From NCBI GenBank assembly GCA_016721625.1, contig JADKHR010000001.1:1550001-1614000 (forward strand): 64,000 nt of DNA, given 5' to 3'. The DNA comes from Elusimicrobiota bacterium. Its GTDB lineage: Bacteria > Elusimicrobiota > Elusimicrobia > FEN-1173. Positions 44,864-52,017 of this stretch are shown piece after piece. Positions within the stretch are counted from its first letter, which is position 1. Every line of letters starts with the position of its first letter. The position numbers were made by a program, and so were the translations under genes. Below the pieces are notes generated by a model, which saw only the letters and a program-made list of their open reading frames with translations, did not search any database and was not told where the DNA came from.

Positions 44864-45717
44864 GAAAATTTGATGCCCCGGATGGTGACTCGGCCCCGCC
44901 CCCCCTGATCGCCGCGCCTTTTGGATACGGCGAAGGAAATCCGGCGAACGTGCCGCCAATCCAACAAAGGATCGCCACCATAGAGGTACAGGAGATCGGC
45001 CAGCGGAAGGTCGACCACGGTCCAGCCGGTTTTTCCCGTGCGTTGGGGCCAATCGACGCCGACGTTGGTCCCATCCAAATCCACGACCTTGAACTCCAGC
45101 GTGTTGTTGGATCCGTCTCCCATAAAGAGGAATTGCACTCGGGAAAAGCTTCTAAAATCTTCCTTGACCTCCAGGAAACACTGAGCCCATTCCCCCCTGG
45201 AAAGATCGTAATTCAACCGGATCGCCCGCTCCCCCACCGCCTCCGAGGAGGCGGCGTTGAGCTTCGCCCCTCGGTCCACCAAAATTTTCAAAGGCCCCCC
45301 GTCCTGCGGGATCTGGAAGGCTCGGCCTTTGGGTTCCGGCGCCCGGAGGACCGGCGGCCGCTCCCGTTTTGGCTCGGGGGCAGGGTCGGGCGATGCAGGA
45401 AGAGGAAAAGGAGAGTCGGCGGGCGGCGGTTCAGGAACGACGGGCGCGGTCTCCGGAACCGAGGGCCGGAATATCAAAGAAGGTTCCTCCTGCGGGAGCG
45501 CGACCACGGAGGTCTTCTCGCCACCCGCCGGGGCCGGGACAATCCTTTGGCGGAGGTAAAGCCCGACGAACACGAAGGCCGTGACCCCGGCCGAGAACAT
45601 CATCAGCGTCAAGAGGAACCACGCCAGGTCGGTCTTTCGTCGAAAAGACAAGAGGGCGCGCTTCCTGTGGGCGTTCAGTTTTTTCTGCGGGGAAAGGTCG
45701 CTGGGCGGCAAGTTCAT
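44860..45717 (-). CDS. Membrane-anchored jelly-roll (CIA30/CBM11-like) protein
   Basis: The 285-residue product has a basic cytoplasmic N-terminus (to about 30), one membrane helix (LAWFLLTLMMFSAGVTAFVFVG cut near 33-54), a Pro/Glu-rich linker (about 60-130) and a C-terminal jelly-roll domain. That domain has SNNTLEFKVVDLDGTNVG, WTVVDLPLADLLYLYGGD and RRISFAVSKR. It is the same type of domain found repeatedly in the glycan operon, here facing the periplasm from the inner membrane. The TonB-like layout (helix, proline linker, domain) is notable, but no TonB domain is present. A good AGAGGAA site precedes the ATG at 45717. Confidence 0.82.
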   Translation of the reverse strand: MNLPPSDLSPQKKLNAHRKRALLSFRRKTDLAWFLLTLMMFSAGVTAFVFVGLYLRQRIVPAPAGGEKTSVVALPQEEPSLIFRPSVPETAPVVPEPPPADSPFPLPASPDPAPEPKRERPPVLRAPEPKGRAFQIPQDGGPLKILVDRGAKLNAASSEAVGERAIRLNYDLSRGEWAQCFLEVKEDFRSFSRVQFLFMGDGSNNTLEFKVVDLDGTNVGVDWPQRTGKTGWTVVDLPLADLLYLYGGDPLLDWRHVRRISFAVSKRRGDQGGRGRVTIRGIKFS

Positions 45718-45738
45718 AGGGTTCCTCTCGTCATTCCT

Positions 45739-46956
45739 TTAAGCGGCCTGGGCCGAAACGGGACCGGATTCCGATAGACGGCGTCGCATCCCCTCCGCCT
45801 CCTCGCCACGGTCCTGGGTCTCATACGAAATCATCAAATTCGTGAGCGCTGCCCGGACCATCGGGTGGCGCGGATGGTAGGAACGCTCCGCGGCCCGGAG
45901 CAAATGAGTTAAAAGCCGATCCGCTTCCTCGTAACAGGCCCGTTCAAAATAAAGAGCGGCCAACCCGCTTTGGGTGCGGAAGAGGTCCGGCGATTCCGGG
46001 CCGTAGGTCCGCTCGTAAATTTCCCAAGCCCGAAGAAATCCAGCCTCCGCCCGCTCGAAGCGATGGATCGCGGCGTGGGCCTCCGCCAGCGGCCCGAGCG
46101 TTTCCGCCACCTGGGGGTGGCCGGGCCCCAGGAGGTTTTCACGAATGGCCAACGCTCTTTCCAAGGCTTTGAGCGCTCGCCTCGGACGCCCCTCCGCCAA
46201 ATAGAGGACCCCCAGATGAAGAAGGTCGAAGGCCGCACTGAGACCCCACGCCCCTTCGGTCCGCTCATGGACACCCAACGCCCGCTGATAGAGAGATTCT
46301 GCCTCAATGGCGCGTCCTTGGGCCTTTTCCAAATGACCGAGGCGCACCCAAACGGTGGCGGTTTCCGCATGGCGTTCGCCCAGGGACCGTCGAAAAATAT
46401 CCAGCGCTTTCTCGAAATGGGCCCGCGCGGCCGCCGGGCGGCCGCCGGCCGTCTCCAGGTCCCCCTGAGCCAAGAGAACCCGGCCCATGGACGCGTTGTC
46501 TTCCCCGAACACGATGCGCGTGATCTTGCGCGCGCGCTTCATGTGAATGTCCGCCTCTTCGGCGCGCCCGCGCCGGGCGATGATCCGGGCCAACGACTCC
46601 AAATCCTGGGCCACCTGCACGCTGTTTTGGACCGCGTCCCGCTCGTGAATCTTGAGCGCCAACAGCAAAACCGCTTCCGCTTCGGCGAAGCGACCCATGG
46701 TTTCGTAGTCCCGGGAAAGGCCTGCCATGGGATGAGCGAGACACTGGTGTTCCGGCCCGTAAATTTTTTCTTTGGCGGCGAGAAACTGCAACCGAAGGGG
46801 TTCGGCCTCCAAGAGCCGGCCTTGCTGGACATAGAAATCGGCCAACGCTTCCAGAGCGTCCATCCGCCGATGGTTGAAACGGCCCAACCGCTCGGCCGTT
46901 TGCACGGCCGCTTTCAATTGATCTTCAATTTTCTCGGATGCGGCGGGCGAAGGCAT
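45739..46956 (-). CDS. Kinesin-light-chain-type TPR protein
   Basis: The 405-residue soluble protein consists almost wholly of about eight 42-residue TPR units. Examples are GRLLEAEPLRLQFLAAKEKIYGP, GRPAAARAHFEKALDIFRRSLG and HRFERAEAGFLRAWEIYERTYGP. This long-repeat TPR form acts as a protein-binding scaffold; no catalytic domain or signal peptide is present. The ATG at 46956 is chosen because the longer frame to 47016 lacks a ribosome site. It lies 21 bases upstream of the jelly-roll gene and diverges from the HtrA-like protease across 91 bases that should hold both promoters. Confidence 0.85.
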   Translation of the reverse strand: MPSPAASEKIEDQLKAAVQTAERLGRFNHRRMDALEALADFYVQQGRLLEAEPLRLQFLAAKEKIYGPEHQCLAHPMAGLSRDYETMGRFAEAEAVLLLALKIHERDAVQNSVQVAQDLESLARIIARRGRAEEADIHMKRARKITRIVFGEDNASMGRVLLAQGDLETAGGRPAAARAHFEKALDIFRRSLGERHAETATVWVRLGHLEKAQGRAIEAESLYQRALGVHERTEGAWGLSAAFDLLHLGVLYLAEGRPRRALKALERALAIRENLLGPGHPQVAETLGPLAEAHAAIHRFERAEAGFLRAWEIYERTYGPESPDLFRTQSGLAALYFERACYEEADRLLTHLLRAAERSYHPRHPMVRAALTNLMISYETQDRGEEAEGMRRRLSESGPVSAQAA

Positions 46957-47047
46957 AGATGAGTCCCAGGCTCCTATTTTACTATAGCGGCGGCCAAGAG
47001 GGGAACTTTCCCACAACCCAAACGTTCCCTAAAGCGGAGGAAAAACC

Positions 47048-48076
47048 ATGACCACCCCCCGCGACCTGTTTCCAGATTGGATTTCGGACGAGACGTACCC
47101 GCCGCCCCCAACAGACATGGAGGCCATGGACGCCTATTCCCGGGCGGTGGGCGGCGCCGTGGACCGCGTGGGGCCGGCTGTGGTTCAAGTGGAGGTGACG
47201 CGGTCCGCGGGGCCTAACGCGTGGCCGGGAGGGACCCTGCGAGGGGCGGGGTCCGGACTGCTCTTTACGCCGGACGGGTTTCTGGTGACCAACAGCCACG
47301 TGGTGCGGGAAGCCCAGCGAACCGATGTGACGCTGGCCGACGGGCAGAAATTCGAGGCGGAGATTGTCGGCGACGACCCGCACACGGACCTCGCCGTCCT
47401 CCGCATTCACGGCACGAAACTCCCCGCCGCGCGTTTTGGAAATTCCAACCGCCTCCGGCCCGGTCAGCTGGTCGTGGCCATCGGCAACCCCCTGGGGTTT
47501 CAGGCGACGGTCACCGCCGGAGTGGTGAGCGCCTTGGGGCGGTCCCTGCGGAGCCAAACCGGACGGCTGATCGAGAACGTTATTCAAACGGACGCGGCGC
47601 TCAATCCTGGAAATTCGGGAGGCCCGCTCGTCACCGCCTCGGCCGAGGTGGTGGGCATCAACACCGCCATCATCCGCCAGGCCCAGGGCATCTGCTTCGC
47701 CATCCCCTCCGACACGGTTCAGTGGGTGGCCGCGAGGCTCCTTCAATTCGGGAGGGTGGCGCGCGCCTTCCTGGGCGTCCAGGCCCAGGACCGGGCCGTG
47801 CCCCTTCCCCTGGCGCGGCTCCATCGCCTCGCGGAACCCCGGGGCGTGGGCGTGCTGGGCGTCGAACCCTTCAGCCCCGCCAACCTCGCCGGACTTCGCC
47901 GCGGCGACATTCTGGTGGGCTGGAACGAAAGCCCCCTGACCACCACGAACAGCCTCCTCCGTCTGTTGACCGAAGAGGCCATCGGCCGGGAACACACCCT
48001 GTCCGTGCTCCGGGGAACCGATCGGATCAGGATCCCCATCTCCCCTTCCCCCGAAACCGTTCGGGAATCCCGCTAA
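47048..48076 (+). CDS. HtrA/Deg-type serine protease without a signal peptide
   Basis: The 342-residue product has a trypsin-like domain with an intact triad: His84 in TNSHVV, Asp114 in HTDLAVL and Ser190 in NPGNSGGPL. One PDZ domain follows (about 240-330, GVLGVEPFSPANLAGLRRGDILVGW). Unlike most DegP/DegS proteins it has no signal peptide or membrane anchor; the N-terminus is hydrophilic and acidic (DWISDETYPPPP). It is therefore predicted to be cytoplasmic or exported by another route. An excellent ribosome site (GGAGG, eight bases from the ATG) fixes the start. Confidence 0.93.
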   Translation: MTTPRDLFPDWISDETYPPPPTDMEAMDAYSRAVGGAVDRVGPAVVQVEVTRSAGPNAWPGGTLRGAGSGLLFTPDGFLVTNSHVVREAQRTDVTLADGQKFEAEIVGDDPHTDLAVLRIHGTKLPAARFGNSNRLRPGQLVVAIGNPLGFQATVTAGVVSALGRSLRSQTGRLIENVIQTDAALNPGNSGGPLVTASAEVVGINTAIIRQAQGICFAIPSDTVQWVAARLLQFGRVARAFLGVQAQDRAVPLPLARLHRLAEPRGVGVLGVEPFSPANLAGLRRGDILVGWNESPLTTTNSLLRLLTEEAIGREHTLSVLRGTDRIRIPISPSPETVRESR

Positions 48077-48156
48077 CGGGAGAGGTGCGGCGGAAGAGAA
48101 TGGAGACGTGCCCCTATGGGGAGCGGAAACGAAAATTCAACGGGGAAGTTAACCGA

Positions 48157-48414
48157 TTACGGACGAACGTCCGCGCCGGGGCGGGGGACCATGGTGATGG
48201 CGTCCCAGGGACAAATCTTGAGACAGAGAGTGCACCCCGTGCAAACGTCGGGCTGGACGTCACAGACGACCAACCCCGTCGGAAGGGTGATGTCTTGGGA
48301 CACCTTGACGATGCAGGTGTCGTGGGGGGCGACCGCGATGCAGGCTTCGCAACCGGTACAACGGTCGGCCGAAATGTACGCGATGGTGCGGGACTTGCGG
48401 GTGGGGGTGGCCAT
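48157..48414 (-). CDS. Small ferredoxin with an altered first 4Fe-4S motif
   Basis: About 85 residues with two cysteine clusters. The first is CTGCEAC followed by IAVAPHDTC, so the usual CxxxCP fourth cysteine is replaced by Ala-Pro and a cysteine occurs eight residues on. The second is canonical, CTGCTLCLKICPW. It should carry one or two iron-sulphur clusters and transfer electrons in the cytoplasm; the partner is unknown. I use the ATG at 48414; a TTG at 48438 is possible and sits near a GGAGG. The gene is convergent with the protease gene and divergent from rpmH. Confidence 0.85.
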   Translation of the reverse strand: MATPTRKSRTIAYISADRCTGCEACIAVAPHDTCIVKVSQDITLPTGLVVCDVQPDVCTGCTLCLKICPWDAITMVPRPGADVRP

Positions 48415-48524
48415 GGGGAGAGAGTGTACCCCCTCCAACGGCCGCCTGTCAATTTTTTCGTGACGGTTCGTCGACCGCTCTCAAGCTCCGGGAAAGCGCC
48501 GGGCGGACCCCGCCTCCCCGGCAT

Positions 48525-48554
48525 TTGACAGAGCCCCCGATCTCAGGGTAGAAT
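48525..48554 (+). promoter_or_regulatory. Sigma-70 promoter of rpmH
   Basis: A consensus TTGACA (48525-48530) and a TAGAAT (48549-48554) are separated by 18 bases. The -10 ends eight bases before the rpmH ATG at 48563, so the transcript would have a very short leader or be nearly leaderless. This probably drives the whole rpmH-to-CDF gene run. Confidence 0.75.
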
Positions 48555-48562
48555 GCGTTATT

Positions 48563-48700
48563 ATGCCTAAGCGAACCTTTCAACCTCACAAACGTCGGCG
48601 CAAGAAAACCATCGGTTTTCGCGCGCGGATGGCTACGCCCGGCGGACAGCGCGTTCTCAAACGGCGCCGTCAAAAGGGCCGTTGGAAATTGAACCCATAG
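48563..48700 (+). CDS. rpmH: 50S ribosomal protein L34
   Basis: A 45-residue, strongly basic protein starting MPKRTFQPHKRRRKKTIGF and ending RRRQKGRWKLNP, the standard L34 sequence. It is a structural protein of the large ribosomal subunit. The conserved neighbours rnpA, yidD, yidC, jag and mnmE follow in the usual order. In many bacteria dnaA lies upstream of rpmH; here a divergent ferredoxin does. The 110 bases to rnpA hold no further gene. Confidence 0.97.
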   Translation: MPKRTFQPHKRRRKKTIGFRARMATPGGQRVLKRRRQKGRWKLNP

Positions 48701-48810
48701 TCGATCCCCGACTCATCCCGCACGTGCCTTCCTGAGCCGACGATCTCGTTTTTCTTTTGAAAAACCGGATTTTGGCCGGGGGTTCGTCGGAACAGCGGCA
48801 GGAGGATCGG

Positions 48811-49197
48811 ATGACGGATTCCCCAGCGGCCGTGGGTAATTTTTCATTTCAGCGCCACGAACGGCTGACGGGCCCGGATTTTAAACGGGCCCAACGGCAA
48901 GGACGGCGACGGGTGGGAAAACTCCTGACGCTCTGGGCCTTCCGCCGCCCGGGCGCGCCGGCGCGAGCCGCCCGGCTGGGGATCGTCGTGGGGCGCCGCC
49001 ACGGCGGGGCCGTTCAGCGAAACCTGTTCAAACGCCGGACGAGGGAAGCCTTTCGAAACAACAAACCTTGGCCCCGGGGTTGGGATTTGGTGGTGGCGCC
49101 CAAAACACCCGGGCCTTTCCCCCCCGCCTTCGCTCCCCTGCGGGACGACCTGCTGGAAACCACCCGGAAATTGGGGGTTTTTAAAGAACATGTTTGA
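48811..49197 (+). CDS. rnpA: Ribonuclease P protein component
   Basis: The 128-residue basic protein has the RnpA core: RHERLTGPDFKRAQRQGRR, the conserved RLGIVVGRRHGGAVQRNLFKRRTREAFR (split here by the family's RNR-type motif QRNLFKRR) and a closing WDLVVAPK segment. It binds the RNase P RNA and helps to process tRNA 5' ends. The ATG at 48811 is chosen because GGAGG lies six bases upstream; a TTG at 48757 would add 18 residues without homology. Its end overlaps yidD by eight bases. Confidence 0.95.
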   Translation: MTDSPAAVGNFSFQRHERLTGPDFKRAQRQGRRRVGKLLTLWAFRRPGAPARAARLGIVVGRRHGGAVQRNLFKRRTREAFRNNKPWPRGWDLVVAPKTPGPFPPAFAPLRDDLLETTRKLGVFKEHV

Positions 49198-49432
49198 TCG
49201 TGGTTTGAGTGTGATGCTCTCTTTTCTGGTTCGACTGTACCAGGCCGCCGGGTTTTTCTGGAAACCCCGGTGCCGGTACTGGCCCACCTGCTCGGAATAT
49301 TCCCGGGAAGCCCTGGAACGGCACGGCGCCCGGCGCGGCGTTCTTCTAACCGCCCGACGTCTCGCCCGTTGCCGCCCTTGGGGCGGCCACGGCTATGACC
49401 CGGTACCTCAACTACAAAAGGCCCTCTCATGA
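49190..49432 (+). CDS. yidD: Membrane protein insertion efficiency factor YidD
   Basis: The 80-residue protein carries the family signature FWKPRCRYWPTCSEYSREAL with its three conserved cysteine positions partly kept, and ends with RPWGGHGYDPVP. YidD is a small, membrane-associated factor that assists YidC-dependent insertion. The start at 49190 overlaps rnpA; the later Met (MLSFLVRLYQ) is a possible alternative and matches the common family start. The last four bases overlap yidC as ATGA. Confidence 0.93.
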   Translation: MFDRGLSVMLSFLVRLYQAAGFFWKPRCRYWPTCSEYSREALERHGARRGVLLTARRLARCRPWGGHGYDPVPQLQKALS

Positions 49433-50976
49433 AGAAAAATTATGTTTTGGCGTTCGCTCTTTCTTTCGCGGTATTGATGTCCTGGCAATACATGATGGGC
49501 CGCCACAAGCCCCCCGCGGGGGAGCCGGACGCGCCCGCCTCCATGGGCGCCCCGTCCCCGGAAAAAATCGACCGCGTGGTTTCCCCGTCGGCCGGAGCGA
49601 AGGCCCCGGACATCCGCCGGGAAAACGCGGTGGTCTTTGAGATCGGCGACAACCGCGTCACGGTGAACCGCTGGGGCGGCGCCGTGGCCCAATGGGAGAT
49701 CAAAGAAGCCAAAGAAGACGCCCAATGGCTGACCCTGTCCCCGGTTAAGGAATTTGCGGTCCAACCCTTGGCCACCTTTCCCGACCTTCCCTTCGAAGTC
49801 CGCCGCGAGGGGGATCGACTGCTTTTAACCGCCAAACGGGACGACGGGCTCTTGATTGAAAAATCGATCCTCGTGTCCCCCCACAGCCATCTGCACCAGG
49901 TGTCGGTGACTTTGACCAACCGGGGCAAGGCCCCCCTTTCTCCGACTTACGAGATCGGTTGGGGGCCGGGCGTTGAAGCGGGCGATGAGAAGGGAAAAGA
50001 CGGTCGGGAGGCCAAAGGGTTTCAACGAGCTCTTGCCTTCGAGGCCCCCAAGCTCGTTCACCTGAAACCCGGGACTACGACGAGACCCTATCGTTGGTGG
50101 GGCGTGGACGGCCACTACTTCCTTGCGGCCTTCATCACCCCGACGGGTCGAGAAACCGCCGACGTCAAATTGCATGTCGAAAAAGAAGAACATTACTTTT
50201 CCGTCCACCGAGTCGTTTCCGCTCAAATGGAACCCGGCGCCACCCAGGAAGAAACCGCCGCCTTCTACCTGGGCCCCAAGGGATACCAAAACCTCAAGAG
50301 CCTGGGGTTCGGATTGGAACGGTCCGTCGACTTCGGGTATTTCGCCCCCTTCGGGAAAGTGATCCACCGGGCCCTCTTCACCTTCCACAAGGTCACGCGG
50401 AATTACGGCTGGGCCATCATCGTCCTGACGGTCATCATTCAAATCCTGGTCCTCCCCCTCACCATCAAAAGTTTCCAGCACGGCCAAAAAATGAAGTTGA
50501 TTCAACCCCAGATGAAACGGCTTCAAGAACTCTATAAGAACGACGCCCGTCGGTTAAACAGCGAGATGTTGGCGCTCTATCAACGGCACGGCATGCGGTT
50601 CATGGGGATGGAGGGATGCGTGCCCATGTTGATCCAATTGCCGGTCTTCTGGGCGCTCTTCTCCACTCTCCGGAACACCTACGAGCTCCGCCACGCCCCC
50701 TGGTTCGGCTGGGTGAAGGACCTCTCGGCCCACGATCCGTTTTACGTCCTGCCGGTCCTGATGGGCGCCGGCATGTTCTTCCAGCAGAAAATGTCCATGA
50801 GTTCCGTGGACCCCTCCCAGAGGCAGATCATGTACATGATGCCGATCGTCTTCACCTTCATCTTCCTCAAAATGCCGGCGGGCCTCGTGATTTACTGGCT
50901 GACCAACAGTCTCGTGACCATCGGGGTTCAGTTGATCCTCATGCGGCGGGCCGCCGCCACCGCGGCCGCGCGATGA
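49429..50976 (+). CDS. yidC: Membrane protein insertase YidC
   Basis: The 515-residue protein has the Gram-negative layout: an N-terminal helix (YVLAFALSFAVLMSWQY), a large periplasmic beta-domain (about 60-330, opening NAVVFEIGDNRVTVNRWGG) and a C-terminal 60KD_IMP insertase core of about five helices. The core includes NYGWAIIVLTVIIQILVLPL and VPMLIQLPVFWALFSTL. It inserts and folds inner-membrane proteins alone or with SecYEG. It overlaps yidD upstream and jag downstream, each by four bases, so the group is translationally coupled. Confidence 0.96.
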   Translation: MKKNYVLAFALSFAVLMSWQYMMGRHKPPAGEPDAPASMGAPSPEKIDRVVSPSAGAKAPDIRRENAVVFEIGDNRVTVNRWGGAVAQWEIKEAKEDAQWLTLSPVKEFAVQPLATFPDLPFEVRREGDRLLLTAKRDDGLLIEKSILVSPHSHLHQVSVTLTNRGKAPLSPTYEIGWGPGVEAGDEKGKDGREAKGFQRALAFEAPKLVHLKPGTTTRPYRWWGVDGHYFLAAFITPTGRETADVKLHVEKEEHYFSVHRVVSAQMEPGATQEETAAFYLGPKGYQNLKSLGFGLERSVDFGYFAPFGKVIHRALFTFHKVTRNYGWAIIVLTVIIQILVLPLTIKSFQHGQKMKLIQPQMKRLQELYKNDARRLNSEMLALYQRHGMRFMGMEGCVPMLIQLPVFWALFSTLRNTYELRHAPWFGWVKDLSAHDPFYVLPVLMGAGMFFQQKMSMSSVDPSQRQIMYMMPIVFTFIFLKMPAGLVIYWLTNSLVTIGVQLILMRRAAATAAAR

Positions 50977-51998
50977 AAGATTGGACGGGAGAGGGAAAAA
51001 CCGCCGAAGCCGCGGTGGCCCGGGGCCTGAAAAAACTGGGGCTCACGGCGGAACAGGTCGACGTTAAAGTTTTGGGCGAACGGGCCAGCGGGCTCCTAAG
51101 CCTGTTCGGGTTCAAGCGGGTGAAAGTGCGGTTGGTCGAAAAAGTCCGTCGGTCCGATCGGGCCGATCGGGCGGAGATCCCCGAGCGGGAGTTCCGCCGC
51201 ACGGGTCCACGGGGCCGGCGGGACGAACGAACGCGAGAAGACAAACCGCCGCGCTCCGATGAAAATGGTCGCCGAGGCCGGTCTCCCGAACCCCGTCCGG
51301 AGAAGCGGGCGCCCCAACGGCCGGAGGGACGACGCCACGAGCCACGTCCGCCGGTTCGAGAGGAACGCCCGGAACGCGGGAGGAATCCGTCGCGGGACCG
51401 CCGGGGGGAACGCCCGGGCCCCCAAAGCGGACCGAACCCCGCCTCTCGGCCTCCTGAAAGGATTCCTGAACCCCCGACGGAAAAGAACCGCGACCGATCG
51501 GCGCCCCCTCCGGAGGCTTCGACCCGGGGATCGTTTCACCCGTCCATCCCGCCGGAATCTCTTCTCGCCCAGTGGCGGGATCTGTTGGGCTGGGAAGACC
51601 TGGCGTGGGAGTTTCACCCCGCGGAAAACCGGCGGCTTCCGGTGGATTTGAAAACCTCCCGCGGCCAAACCCTGGCCGGGAGCGGGGGAAAGGTATTGGA
51701 AGCGTTTGAATATTTGTTCAACCTGGTTTCCTCGGGCGGGGACCGGGAGAAACCCTGGGTGTCTTTCCGCGTGGCGGGCTTTCCATCGGCGGATGAATCC
51801 CGTCTGGTGGACCAAGCGCTTTTCGCCGCCTTTCAGGTCCGGCGCACGGGCAAGATGTTCCGCATGGACCCCATGCCTCCGGCCCACCGCCGCGCCGTCC
51901 ATCAAACGCTGGCTAACCATCCCGACGTCGAAACTTTTTCGGAAGGGGAGGGGCCGCTCCGCCTCGTCGTCGTTAAACCCAAAGAGAAAAAAGAATAG
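50973..51998 (+). CDS. jag: Jag/KhpB RNA-binding protein (Jag-N, KH, R3H) with a long Arg-rich linker
   Basis: The 341-residue protein starts with a Jag-N domain (KTAEAAVARGLKKLGL, then GLLSLFGFKRVKVRL). A linker of about 130 residues rich in Arg, Pro and Glu follows (about 55-185), then a KH-like domain (NRRLPVDLKTSRGQTLAGSGG) and a terminal R3H domain with the RxxxH motif in HRRAVHQTLANHPDV. Family members bind RNA and affect cell division and envelope synthesis. The linker is longer than usual and probably disordered. The ATG at 50973 overlaps yidC; the upstream open frame is a shadow. Confidence 0.93.
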   Translation: MKDWTGEGKTAEAAVARGLKKLGLTAEQVDVKVLGERASGLLSLFGFKRVKVRLVEKVRRSDRADRAEIPEREFRRTGPRGRRDERTREDKPPRSDENGRRGRSPEPRPEKRAPQRPEGRRHEPRPPVREERPERGRNPSRDRRGERPGPQSGPNPASRPPERIPEPPTEKNRDRSAPPPEASTRGSFHPSIPPESLLAQWRDLLGWEDLAWEFHPAENRRLPVDLKTSRGQTLAGSGGKVLEAFEYLFNLVSSGGDREKPWVSFRVAGFPSADESRLVDQALFAAFQVRRTGKMFRMDPMPPAHRRAVHQTLANHPDVETFSEGEGPLRLVVVKPKEKKE

Positions 51999-52017
51999 GC
52001 GGCCCGGGCGCCCTGAC

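Noticed and set aside
48439..48562. Chromosome replication origin next to rpmH
   Set aside because: I see no cluster of DnaA boxes, no AT-rich unwinding region and no dnaA; only a promoter is supported.
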